A DNA stretch of 8,271 bases from an uncultured Saprospiraceae bacterium (GTDB lineage Bacteria > Bacteroidota > Bacteroidia > Chitinophagales > Saprospiraceae), in assembly GCA_937952155.1 (NCBI GenBank), contig CALFYH010000400.1:1-8271 (forward strand), written 5' to 3'. The notes beneath the pieces are model-generated. The model saw only the letters and a list, made by a program, of their open reading frames with translations, searched no databases and was not told the DNA's origin. A program made the translations under genes and the position numbers. Numbering within the stretch: the first letter of the stretch is position 1; each line of letters starts with the position of its first letter. Shown piece after piece: positions 1-6,364 of this stretch.

Positions 1-26
1 AACTGAGATAACTGACTCGTTCAAAA
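1..26 (-). other. Premature TGA at conserved glycine codon of rpoB
   Basis: On the minus strand the codons read F-F-TGA-T-S-Q-L-S-Q. E. coli RpoB has FFGSSQLSQ here, so TGA replaces G507, the first residue of rifampicin cluster I. GGA to TGA is a single G-to-T change. It sits at the edge of a T run: eight T then one G are observed, where seven T then GG would restore glycine. The frame is unchanged on both sides, so no indel is needed. Confidence 0.85.
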
Positions 27-1436
27 AAAAGAATTTATCACAGATGACAAAGTACGCGCATTGATAAGATCAATCGGCGTAAATACCTCATTATCACGAA
101 CATTCATTCTTTCACGAATAGTTCTCGTCATTCTGGCAAGTCCTACACCAAACTGAGCATATAATTGTTCGCCTACGGTACGTACGCGTCGATTTGCCAA
201 GTGGTCGATATCATCAAGCTCCGCCTTTTGATTTACAAGACTTACCAAGTATTTTACAATAGAAATGATATCCTCTTTGGTCAATACCAATGTGTCTCTA
301 CTGATGTCTAACTTAAGTTTACGGTTGATTTTATACCTACCAACTTCACCTAAGTTATAACGCTTGTCTGAGAAAAACAACTTGTCAATAATACCACGAG
401 CTGTTTCTTCATCTGGTGGATCTGTACCTCTTAATTGACGATAGATCTGTGTAACCGCTTCTACTTCTGAAGAAGAAGGATCTTTTTGTAATGTATTATA
501 TATAATAGAATAATCTTCTTCAAGATTCTCTTTTTGAAGAATGATCATATCAATATCCACATCAGTAATCAACTCAATGTTGTCTTCGTCAAGAACCACA
601 TCTCTTTCGAGAATGATTTCGTTACGTTCTATAGTGACAACTTCACCAGTATCCTCATCTACGAAATCTTCAGTCCATTTACGAAGTACCCTGGCAGCAA
701 GTTTACGTCCAATCGCTTCCTTCAAAGACTGTTTGTCAGTAGAAATCTCTTCTGCCAAATCAAAAAGATTAAGAATATCTCTATCCGAATCAAATCCAAT
801 GGCGCGAAGTAGCGTGGTTACTGGAAACTTTTTCTTCCTATCAATGTACGCATACATTACAGAGTTGATATCAGTTGCAAATTCCATCCAAGCACCCTTG
901 AAAGGAATTACTCTTGCAGAAAATATTTTTGTTCCGTTGGGATGAAAAGTCTGACTAAAAAATACCCCAGGAGATCTATGAAGCTGAGAAACTACGACTC
1001 TTTCAGCACCATTGATCATGAATGTTCCCTTATTGGTCATATATGGTATATTACCAAGAAAAACATCTTGAACAATAGTCTGAAAATCTACATGCTCTTC
1101 ATCATTACATGAAAGCCTGAGTTTTGCCTTAAGCGGAACGCTATAAGTAAGTCCTCTTTGCATACACTCTTCGATTGTGTATCTTGGAGGATCTATGAAG
1201 TAATCAAGAAATTCGAGAACAAAAATGTTTCGTGCATCAGAAATCGGGAAATTCTCTTGAAACACACGATACAAGCCCTCATTACCTCTATTTTCTGGTG
1301 TAGTTTCTAACTGAAAAAATTCCTGAAAAGACTTAATTTGAATCTCTAGAAGATCAGGATATTGATTAGCTAATTTAATTTTGCCGAAGTTGACCCTACT
1401 ATTTCCGGCTGCGGTTGCGACTCCGTTTGATGTCAT
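21..1436 (-). CDS. rpoB: RNA polymerase beta subunit, N-terminal part, interrupted by in-frame TGA
   Basis: This is the catalytic beta subunit of RNA polymerase, which forms one pincer of the clamp and much of the active site. The 471 residues cover the N-terminal portion (beta1, lobe and protrusion). Recognisable RpoB blocks include VNFGKIK near the N-terminus, NGAERVVVSQLHRSPGVFF, and DDIDHLANRRVRTVGEQ before the rifampicin region. The start at 1436 is the first ATG, 176 nt after rplL in the usual operon order; no Shine-Dalgarno is seen. Bacteroidota RpoB is normally about 1,270 residues. Here the frame ends in TGA at 21-23 after SSVINSFF, yet the six codons beyond it (20 down to 3) read T-S-Q-L-S-Q, the expected RpoB continuation in the same frame. 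The gene is therefore a normal rpoB carrying one stop codon at a conserved glycine, not a short protein. The rest lies beyond the left edge. The family call is certain; the cause of the stop is open. Confidence 0.97.
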   Translation of the reverse strand: MTSNGVATAAGNSRVNFGKIKLANQYPDLLEIQIKSFQEFFQLETTPENRGNEGLYRVFQENFPISDARNIFVLEFLDYFIDPPRYTIEECMQRGLTYSVPLKAKLRLSCNDEEHVDFQTIVQDVFLGNIPYMTNKGTFMINGAERVVVSQLHRSPGVFFSQTFHPNGTKIFSARVIPFKGAWMEFATDINSVMYAYIDRKKKFPVTTLLRAIGFDSDRDILNLFDLAEEISTDKQSLKEAIGRKLAARVLRKWTEDFVDEDTGEVVTIERNEIILERDVVLDEDNIELITDVDIDMIILQKENLEEDYSIIYNTLQKDPSSSEVEAVTQIYRQLRGTDPPDEETARGIIDKLFFSDKRYNLGEVGRYKINRKLKLDISRDTLVLTKEDIISIVKYLVSLVNQKAELDDIDHLANRRVRTVGEQLYAQFGVGLARMTRTIRERMNVRDNEVFTPIDLINARTLSSVINSFF

Positions 1437-1524
1437 ACTTTTGTTATTTGTTTAGCACAATTCGTTAAATAAAGAACAAAACGATCAGTATTGTTCAAAA
1501 AAAAATAACTCTTTAATGACGATA

Positions 1525-1553
1525 GGCTTAACCAACCTGAGGTCGGTTAAGCC
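1525..1553 (-). promoter_or_regulatory. Strong hairpin in rplL-rpoB spacer (attenuator or RNase processing site)
   Basis: A perfect 9-bp stem, GGCTTAACC (1525-1533) with GGTTAAGCC (1545-1553), is extended after one mismatch by 3 bp (1535-1537 with 1541-1543) closing a three-base loop. On the transcript strand it lies about 60 nt after the rplL stop and about 90 nt before the rpoB ATG. A run of nine T follows at about 1498-1506, roughly 20 nt downstream, too far for a textbook intrinsic terminator. In E. coli the same spacer holds a partial attenuator and an RNase III site that lower rpoB expression relative to the ribosomal proteins. A similar role here is inferred from position. Confidence 0.5.
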
Positions 1554-1612
1554 AGATATCATTTGTTTTTCAGACTTAACTTCTGAAATTAAGCCCTAAA
1601 GACCTTATTATA

Positions 1613-1993
1613 TTATTTAAGATCAACAGAAGCTCCTGCTCCTTCAAGGGTCGCCTTGATAGAGTCAGCTTCTGCTTTTGATGCTCCTGCCTTCAATAAT
1701 GATGGAGCTGCATCAACTAAGTCTTTAGCTTCCTTCAAACCAAGGTTAAGCAATGTTTTAACTTCTTTAACAATTGCAAGTTTGTTTGCACCTGCAGAAG
1801 TCAAATGTACGTCAAACTCAGTCTTTTCAGCTGGAGCGTCTGCTGCTGCACCGCCTGCTGCTGGAGCTGCTACTGCTACTGCTGCTGCAGCAGGTTCGAT
1901 ACCATATTCGTCCTTCAATATTTGAGCTAATTCACTTACTTCTTTAACAGTTAAGTTAACTAATTGCTCTGCGAATGATTTTAAATCTGCCAT
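1613..1993 (-). CDS. rplL: 50S ribosomal protein L7/L12
   Basis: L7/L12 is the multicopy stalk protein of the large subunit; it recruits and activates translational GTPases such as EF-Tu and EF-G. At 126 residues it has the usual family length. The layout is clear: an N-terminal dimerisation and L10-binding helical domain (about 1-32), an Ala/Pro/Gly-rich flexible hinge (about 34-56), and the globular C-terminal domain (57-126). The factor-binding helix carries KLAIVKEVK followed by GLKEAKDLVD. The gene lies 91 nt after rplJ, the protein that binds it on the ribosome. L7/L12 is needed in several copies per ribosome, so separate translational control from L10 is expected, and the spacer can form alternative hairpins. 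No Shine-Dalgarno is visible; the leader is A/T-rich. The stop is TAA. Confidence 0.98.
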   Translation of the reverse strand: MADLKSFAEQLVNLTVKEVSELAQILKDEYGIEPAAAAVAVAAPAAGGAAADAPAEKTEFDVHLTSAGANKLAIVKEVKTLLNLGLKEAKDLVDAAPSLLKAGASKAEADSIKATLEGAGASVDLK

Positions 1994-2034
1994 GATATAA
2001 TGGTTTTAATAAATTTTAAATTTTAAAAAAAATG

Positions 2035-2064
2035 CGTTAATGTTGGAAGCTATAACGTAACATT
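2035..2064 (-). other. Two mutually exclusive small hairpins in rplJ-rplL spacer
   Basis: CGTTA (2035-2039) can pair with TAACG (2053-2057), while AATGTT (2039-2044) can pair with AACATT (2059-2064). The arms interleave and share base 2039, so only one stem can form at a time unless a pseudoknot forms. The stems are short (5 and 6 bp) in A/T-rich DNA, so chance is a real possibility. A role in setting L7/L12 output is speculative. Confidence 0.25.
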
Positions 2065-2084
2065 CTAATATATTTAGGAATAAA

Positions 2085-2609
2085 TTATCCTCTTTCTTCT
2101 AAAGTTTTCAATACACCAGCTATGGTTGAACCACCTGACTTCAATGCACTGATCACGTTTTGAGCTGGAGATTGTAACATAAATATTACATCGCCAATCA
2201 ATTCGTTCTTTGTCTTAAGTTTGGTAAGAATTTCTAATTGGTCATCACCAAAGAAAATGTCTGAGTCTATATATGCTGCCTTTAATACAGGCTTCTCATC
2301 CTTACCACGAAATTCCTTAATTACCGAAGCTGGTAATTTTCCGTCATTCGAAAACAAGACTGTACTTTGTCCTTTGAAAGCATCAAATATTGCTTTAAAG
2401 TTTTTGTTTTCAGAAAGTTCACCCATTGCTTGAATAGCCAAGGTATTTTTTACAGTTTTGATTTCAATGCCTTTTTCAAAGCATGTCCTTCTCAACTGAT
2501 TTATCTTAGCAACAGAAAGTGTAGAAGCATCTGTTACATAAAAATATGATGAGTTTTCGAACTTCTCCTTTAACTCCTGTATTAATAAACCTTTATCTGT
2601 ACGTGTCAT
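2085..2609 (-). CDS. rplJ: 50S ribosomal protein L10
   Basis: L10 is the base of the L7/L12 stalk: its N-terminal domain binds 23S rRNA next to L11, and its C-terminal helix carries L7/L12 dimers. The 174 residues match the family length. The N-terminal part has the typical start MTRTDKGLLIQELKEKF and the block GIEIKTVKNTLAIQAM (about 47-62). The C-terminal helix of about 150-174 (NVISALKSGGSTIAGVLKTL) fits the stalk-binding segment. The ATG at 2609 is 19 nt after the rplA stop. In E. coli a structured L10 leader for autoregulation occupies a larger rplA-rplJ gap, and there is no room for one here outside the coding sequence. No Shine-Dalgarno; TAA stop. Confidence 0.97.
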   Translation of the reverse strand: MTRTDKGLLIQELKEKFENSSYFYVTDASTLSVAKINQLRRTCFEKGIEIKTVKNTLAIQAMGELSENKNFKAIFDAFKGQSTVLFSNDGKLPASVIKEFRGKDEKPVLKAAYIDSDIFFGDDQLEILTKLKTKNELIGDVIFMLQSPAQNVISALKSGGSTIAGVLKTLEERG

Positions 2610-2628
2610 ATCTTAATATTTATAGGGT

Positions 2629-3321
2629 TTATCTAATGGTTTTTGTGTCAATTGAAATACCTGGACTCATTGTACTCGCCATGGATATACCCTTCATGTA
2701 TGTTCCTTTAGCGGTAGAAGGCTTCATTTTTTCAAGAGTTGAGATTAACTCAATAGCATTTTCAGCTAATTTCTCAGCAGTAAATGAAACACGACCGATA
2801 GGTGAATGGATAATACCATACTTATCAACCCTAAATGAAATTTTACCAGCTTTAACTTCTTCTACAGCAGCACCTACATTCAAGGTTACTGTACCAGTTT
2901 TTGGGTTAGGCATCAAGCCTCTTGGTCCAAGGATTCTACCGATTTGACCCACTTTAGCCATTACACTAGGCATAGCTATGATAACATCTACATCGGTCCA
3001 ACCTTGGCTGATCTTAGTGATAAACTCATCTAATCCAACATAATCTGCACCTGCCGCTTTAGCTTCCGCTTCTTTATCAGGTGTACACAAAACCAACACT
3101 CTTTTAACCTTTCCAGTACCGTGTGGTAAAGAAACTGTACCTCTTATTGCTTGGTCAGCTTTACGAGGATCAACACCCAATCTCACGTGTACATCTACTG
3201 ATGCATCAAATTTTGCGGTATTAATCTCCTTTACTAATGCTGCAGCATCTCTAAGACTGTAAAGTTTCGTTGCATCAATTTTAGCATTGACGACTTGCCT
3301 TTTTTTACTTACTTTTGCCAT
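2629..3321 (-). CDS. rplA: 50S ribosomal protein L1
   Basis: L1 forms the mobile L1 stalk of the large subunit, which handles deacylated tRNA leaving the E site. In many bacteria it also represses its own operon by binding the rplK leader mRNA. The 230 residues are the usual length. The L1 signature GRILGPRGLMPNPKTGT is at about 128-144, preceded by MAKVGQIG; the N-terminal block KFDASVDVHVRLGVDPRKAD is typical of domain I. The start at 3321 gives MAKVSKKRQV, matching family N-termini. It follows rplK by 68 nt and precedes rplJ by 19 nt, the standard rplK-rplA-rplJ order. No Shine-Dalgarno is seen. Confidence 0.98.
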   Translation of the reverse strand: MAKVSKKRQVVNAKIDATKLYSLRDAAALVKEINTAKFDASVDVHVRLGVDPRKADQAIRGTVSLPHGTGKVKRVLVLCTPDKEAEAKAAGADYVGLDEFITKISQGWTDVDVIIAMPSVMAKVGQIGRILGPRGLMPNPKTGTVTLNVGAAVEEVKAGKISFRVDKYGIIHSPIGRVSFTAEKLAENAIELISTLEKMKPSTAKGTYMKGISMASTMSPGISIDTKTIR

Positions 3322-3389
3322 TAATAAAATATTTAAGGTATTAGCGTTATAATTATACTTAATATAACTCCCTTACCAGTTAAAAAAAA

Positions 3390-3854
3390 TTAATTTTCTT
3401 CAGCTATGCCGCCTTTTGCCCAAGGTGCGTCACCTGAAACAGTGATCCCCATACTTCTAGCAGTCCCAGCTACCATGCTCATGGCAGATTCCACTGTAAA
3501 AGCATTTAGATCTTTCATTTTGTTTTCAGCAATACCTCTAATTTGGTCCCAAGAAACAGAACCAACTTTATTTCTATTAGGCTGTGCTGAACCACTTTTT
3601 AGCTTCGCTAATTCCATCAACTGTGCTGCAGCTGGTGGAGTTTTAATGATAAAATCAAAAGACTTATCTTTATATACGGTGATTAAAACAGGTAAAACTT
3701 TACCCATAGAATCCTGAGTCTCTGCATTAAATCTTTTACAGAACTCCATAATATTCAAGCCTTTAGAACCTAAAGCAGGTCCTACTGGTGGTGCGGGATT
3801 AGCCATTCCACCTTTCACCTGAAGCTTTACATATGTTTGAATTTCTTTTGCCAT
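3390..3854 (-). CDS. rplK: 50S ribosomal protein L11
   Basis: L11 binds the GTPase-associated centre of 23S rRNA with L10 and L7/L12, and is needed for stringent-response sensing by RelA-type enzymes. It is 154 residues, slightly longer than the E. coli protein (142), the extra length being an acidic C-terminal tail (about 143-154). The N-terminal domain holds the thiostrepton-facing proline region PPVGPALGSKG (22-32). The C-terminal rRNA-binding domain has PPAAAQLMELAKLKSGS (73-89) and the signature region DQIRGIAENKMKDLNAF (103-119). The start MAKEIQTYVKLQVKGG agrees with orthologues. The 77-nt spacer to nusG upstream contains a hairpin that could be the L1 autoregulation site. Confidence 0.98.
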   Translation of the reverse strand: MAKEIQTYVKLQVKGGMANPAPPVGPALGSKGLNIMEFCKRFNAETQDSMGKVLPVLITVYKDKSFDFIIKTPPAAAQLMELAKLKSGSAQPNRNKVGSVSWDQIRGIAENKMKDLNAFTVESAMSMVAGTARSMGITVSGDAPWAKGGIAEEN

Positions 3855-3887
3855 TTTTGTTTACTGGTTTATTAAAATTAATACATC

Positions 3888-3921
3888 GACTTTAGGGAAG
3901 CATCACGATTGATCTAAAGTC
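3888..3921 (-). promoter_or_regulatory. Bulged hairpin in rplK leader, candidate L1 operator
   Basis: GACTTTAG (3888-3895) pairs perfectly with CTAAAGTC (3914-3921). Inside, ATCA (3902-3905) pairs with TGAT (3910-3913) around a four-base loop. Six bases (3896-3901) stay unpaired on one side only, giving two helices separated by an asymmetric bulge. The hairpin is 33 nt before the rplK ATG. L1 is known to repress the L11-L1 operon by binding a leader with two helices and an asymmetric internal loop that mimics its 23S site. The architecture and place fit; I did not verify the specific contact bases. Confidence 0.38.
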
Positions 3922-3931
3922 AATTCCTTTT

Positions 3932-4480
3932 TTATGATTGTTTTTCGACTTGCATGTAATTCAGCTCAACTTCTGTACCTCTGCCGAAAATCTTTACAAT
4001 AACTTTCAATTTCTTTTTGTCTTCGTTCACTTCTTTGACATCACCAACAAAATCATTGAAAGGACCATCAATAATTTTGATTGTCTCTCCAACAATAAAT
4101 GGTTCTATCATAGCGGCTGTAACTTCTTGAGAATCATCCACTTTACCCAACATACGATTAGCCTCAGCCTGTGACATTGGAATTGGATGTGTTTTTCCTA
4201 AAAAGTGGATTACGTTGGCAACATTACTTATGGTTTGTACCATTTCGCCAGAGAATTTTTGAAACACTGCTTCTACCAAAATGTACCCTGGAAGGATATT
4301 GCGTTCAAGAATTACTTTTTTGCCGTTTCTGATTTTGTAAACTTTCTCAGATGGTACCAATACTTGGGTAACCACATCATTCCAGTTATTGCGCTGGATT
4401 TCCAACTCAATACGTTCTTTAATGCTCTTCTCCTTACCGCTTACTACCCGTAATGAATACCATTTTTTATCTTCTGACAT
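3932..4480 (-). CDS. nusG: Transcription termination/antitermination factor NusG
   Basis: NusG binds the RNA polymerase clamp across the DNA channel, modulates pausing, and links polymerase to Rho or to ribosomal protein S10. The 182 residues match the E. coli length (181). The N-terminal NGN domain covers about 1-120 and begins with KWYSLRVVSGKEK (5-17), with VLVPSEKVYKIRNGKK and the family motif LPGYILVE (63-70). A C-terminal KOW domain follows (about 125-180) with FIVGETIKIIDGPFNDFVG. No extra inserted domain is present, so this is the housekeeping copy rather than a specialised paralogue. It follows secE by 25 nt in the usual secE-nusG pair. No Shine-Dalgarno; TAA stop. Confidence 0.98.
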   Translation of the reverse strand: MSEDKKWYSLRVVSGKEKSIKERIELEIQRNNWNDVVTQVLVPSEKVYKIRNGKKVILERNILPGYILVEAVFQKFSGEMVQTISNVANVIHFLGKTHPIPMSQAEANRMLGKVDDSQEVTAAMIEPFIVGETIKIIDGPFNDFVGDVKEVNEDKKKLKVIVKIFGRGTEVELNYMQVEKQS

Positions 4481-4505
4481 CTTAATATAATTAAAGCATC
4501 ATAAA

Positions 4506-4694
4506 TTAAAGTTCGTAAATAAACTTCAATAAATTATTAGCTATAAAATCGAAAAGGAAAATGATTAATGAGATGATAATAGTAGATACAATAACAAGTC
4601 TTGCACTACTGAACAATTCAGGCCAAGTAGGCCAAGTGACGTGATTGATAAGCTCGTCATAACTCTCTCTGAGATATAGTCTGATATTCTCCAT
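4506..4694 (-). CDS. secE: Preprotein translocase subunit SecE (short, single-span type)
   Basis: SecE clamps the two halves of SecY in the inner-membrane protein-conducting channel. It is 62 residues, the short one-helix form common outside Enterobacteria. An amphipathic N-terminal helix (about 1-18) leads to the conserved hinge motif VTWPTWPEL (19-27), and one hydrophobic membrane span follows at about 32-52, with a short C-terminal tail. Position just upstream of nusG supports the call, since the protein alone is short. It lies 56 nt after tRNA-Trp; that gap contains only a small TTCTG/CAGAA hairpin at 4720-4734. No Shine-Dalgarno precedes the ATG at 4694. Confidence 0.96.
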   Translation of the reverse strand: MENIRLYLRESYDELINHVTWPTWPELFSSARLVIVSTIIISLIIFLFDFIANNLLKFIYEL

Positions 4695-4750
4695 GATCTA
4701 TTATCTATTCATTTAAACTTTCTGAAAAACAGAATATTATTACAAAATTG

Positions 4751-4823
4751 CAGGGGAGACAGGGCTCGAACCTGCGACCTACGGTTTTGGAGACCGCCAC
4801 TCTACCAATTGAGCTACTCCCCT
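4751..4823 (-). tRNA. trnW: tRNA-Trp (anticodon CCA)
   Basis: A complete cloverleaf of 73 nt. The acceptor stem AGGGGAG pairs with CTCCCCT with discriminator G; the D-arm is GCTC/GAGT; the anticodon loop CTCCAAA gives CCA; the T-arm loop is TTCGAGC. No CCA tail is encoded. It sits between tuf and secE, as in many bacteria, and is probably processed from the transcript of secE and the genes after it. Confidence 0.97.
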
Positions 4824-4847
4824 AAGAATGTGAAATCAAACATTCAC

Positions 4848-4888
4848 AAAAAATGAAAAATTAAGTGCTCCTAAAAGCACTTAATTTT
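4848..4888 (-). terminator. Intrinsic terminator downstream of tuf
   Basis: A perfect 13-bp stem (4857-4869 with 4876-4888; core AAGTGCT/AGCACTT) has a six-base loop. In the minus-strand direction it starts 26 nt after the tuf stop and is followed by T-rich sequence, including TTTTTT at 4848-4853. The outer part of the stem is A/T only, as in an A-tract/U-tract terminator. It would separate the tRNA-tuf unit from trnW-secE-nusG-rpl-rpoB, fully or as an attenuator. No clear TAnnTTTG promoter was found before trnW, so read-through may feed the downstream genes. Confidence 0.75.
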
Positions 4889-4914
4889 CATTAAATTTAT
4901 ATGTCGGAAGACTA

Positions 4915-6111
4915 TTATGCAATGATTTCAGTAACCTGACCTGCACCAACAGTTCTACCTCCTTCTCTGATCGCGAAACGAAGACCTTTCTCCATTGCGA
5001 TTGGACTTATCAATTTAACCTCAAGTGAAACGTTATCACCTGGCATTACCATTTCTACTCCTGCAGGAAGGGTAACATCACCAGTAACGTCTGTTGTTCT
5101 GAAATAGAACTGAGGTCTATAACCGTTAAAGAATGGAGTATGTCTTCCTCCTTCATCTTTACCAAGTACATAGATCTCACACTTGAAGTGAGCATGTGGT
5201 TTTACAGAACCTGGTTTGATGATAACCATACCTCTTCTGATTGCATCTTTTTCAATACCTCTCAAAAGGATACCAGCGTTATCTCCAGCTTCACCTCTTT
5301 CAAGGATCTTTCTGAACATCTCAACTCCAGTAACTGTAGAGTTTAATGGCTTGTCGCCAGGCTTCATCATACCGATGATCTCAACTGGATCACCTGTATT
5401 GATAACACCTCTTTCTATTCTACCTGTTGCAACAGTACCTCTACCTGTGATAGAAAATACGTCTTCGATAGGCATAAGGAAAGTCTTATCTACGTCTCTT
5501 ACTGGCTCAGGAATTTGAGCATCTACAGCTGCCATAAGATCAAGGATCTTTTGTTTTGCACCTGCATCTCCTTCAAGAGCCTTGATAGCAGAACCTTGAA
5601 TAATCGCAGCATTGTCACCGTCAAATTGGTAAGAGCTTAATAACTCTCTTAATTCCATTTCAACAAGTTCTAACATCTCTGGATCATCCACAAGATCTAC
5701 TTTATTCATAAATACAACTACAGCAGGTACACCTACCTGTCTAGCAAGAAGGATATGCTCTCTTGTTTGAGGCATAGGACCATCTGTAGCTGCACAAACT
5801 AAAATCGCACCATCCATTTGAGCAGCACCAGTCACCATGTTTTTTACATAATCGGCGTGACCAGGACAATCTACGTGAGCATAGTGTCTGTTTTCGGTTT
5901 CATACTCAACGTGTGCTGTGTTGATTGTGATACCTCTTTCTTTTTCTTCAGGAGCTGCGTCGATAGAATCATAATCCTTCTTCTCTGCAAAGCCCTTTTC
6001 AGAAAGCACGTAAGTGATTGCGGCAGTAAGTGTTGTCTTACCGTGGTCAACGTGACCAATCGTTCCGATATTTACGTGTGGTTTGGTTCTTACAAATGTT
6101 GATTTAGCCAT
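4915..6111 (-). CDS. tuf: Translation elongation factor Tu
   Basis: EF-Tu is the GTPase that delivers aminoacyl-tRNA to the ribosomal A site. The 398 residues are full length. GTPase motifs are intact: G1 GHVDHGKT (19-26), G2 RGITI (59-63), G3 DCPGH (81-85), G4 NKVD (136-139) and G5 SAIK (177-180). Domains II (about 210-300) and III (about 305-398) follow, including TGRGTVATGRIERG and the terminal GGRTVGAGQVTEI. The start MAKSTFVRTKPHVNIGTIGH is the standard Bacteroidota N-terminus. Four tRNA genes lie upstream on the same strand, the nearest 56 nt away, and a strong terminator follows. Whether a second tuf exists elsewhere cannot be seen. No Shine-Dalgarno; TAA stop. Confidence 0.99.
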   Translation of the reverse strand: MAKSTFVRTKPHVNIGTIGHVDHGKTTLTAAITYVLSEKGFAEKKDYDSIDAAPEEKERGITINTAHVEYETENRHYAHVDCPGHADYVKNMVTGAAQMDGAILVCAATDGPMPQTREHILLARQVGVPAVVVFMNKVDLVDDPEMLELVEMELRELLSSYQFDGDNAAIIQGSAIKALEGDAGAKQKILDLMAAVDAQIPEPVRDVDKTFLMPIEDVFSITGRGTVATGRIERGVINTGDPVEIIGMMKPGDKPLNSTVTGVEMFRKILERGEAGDNAGILLRGIEKDAIRRGMVIIKPGSVKPHAHFKCEIYVLGKDEGGRHTPFFNGYRPQFYFRTTDVTGDVTLPAGVEMVMPGDNVSLEVKLISPIAMEKGLRFAIREGGRTVGAGQVTEIIA

Positions 6112-6167
6112 CAGTGAAAATTTTTCTGAACTTTAAATATTAGTAATAAATGATAAACAATAATATG

Positions 6168-6239
<72 letters not shown>

Positions 6240-6252
6240 TTATGAGCTAGGC

Positions 6253-6272
6253 AAATTGGAATGTACCAATTT
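6253..6272 (-). other. Hairpin between tRNA-Gly and tRNA-Thr(GGT)
   Basis: AAATTGG (6253-6259) pairs perfectly with CCAATTT (6266-6272) around a six-base loop, just before the 5' end of tRNA-Thr(GGT). A second imperfect stem (6294-6303 with 6308-6317, one mismatch on the transcript strand) lies 21 nt further upstream. Both lie in the 125-nt spacer, the longest in the tRNA array. They may steer precursor processing; no terminator-like T run follows either. Confidence 0.35.
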
Positions 6273-6364
6273 TTGTTCCCTTCATTTTATGTTAGAATGA
6301 TTACGTTTAATCGTTCTATTTGTAATTCTTAAAGATATAAAACATTCTATGCTCTAAAATTTAG

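Noticed and set aside
21..40. Programmed frameshift at the T8 run in rpoB
   Set aside because: The codons after the TGA are already in the same frame as those before it, so a frameshift would disrupt rather than restore RpoB.
541..945. 134-residue plus-strand open frame antisense to rpoB
   Set aside because: It is Ser/Thr-rich with no recognisable family and lies wholly over a conserved gene whose codon pattern explains it.
21..1436. Genome-wide UGA=glycine code (as in Gracilibacteria)
   Set aside because: Only one in-frame TGA is seen, while the other genes code all their glycines with GGN and are full length. The protein content is Bacteroidota-like, a phylum with no such recoding known to me. 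Kept only as a minor option in the rpoB finding.
1476..1500. TCGTTTTG (minus strand) as an rpoB promoter
   Set aside because: The second base is wrong and no TTG is found at the required distance; in this A/T-rich spacer such a match is expected by chance.
1656..1925. Alanine-rich plus-strand frame opposite rplL
   Set aside because: It is the mirror of the Ala-rich hinge of L7/L12, not an independent gene.
2546..2947. 133-residue plus-strand frame opposite rplA
   Set aside because: Antisense shadow of conserved L1 with no family resemblance and no promoter.
4741..4752. CAATTTTG (minus strand) as a promoter before secE
   Set aside because: It departs from TAnnTTTG at the first base, overlaps the 3' end of tRNA-Trp and has no -33 partner.
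5818..6102. Cysteine-rich plus-strand frame opposite the tuf 5' end
   Set aside because: Cys/Ser/Val-rich composition follows from the complement of the conserved GTPase codons; no support of its own.
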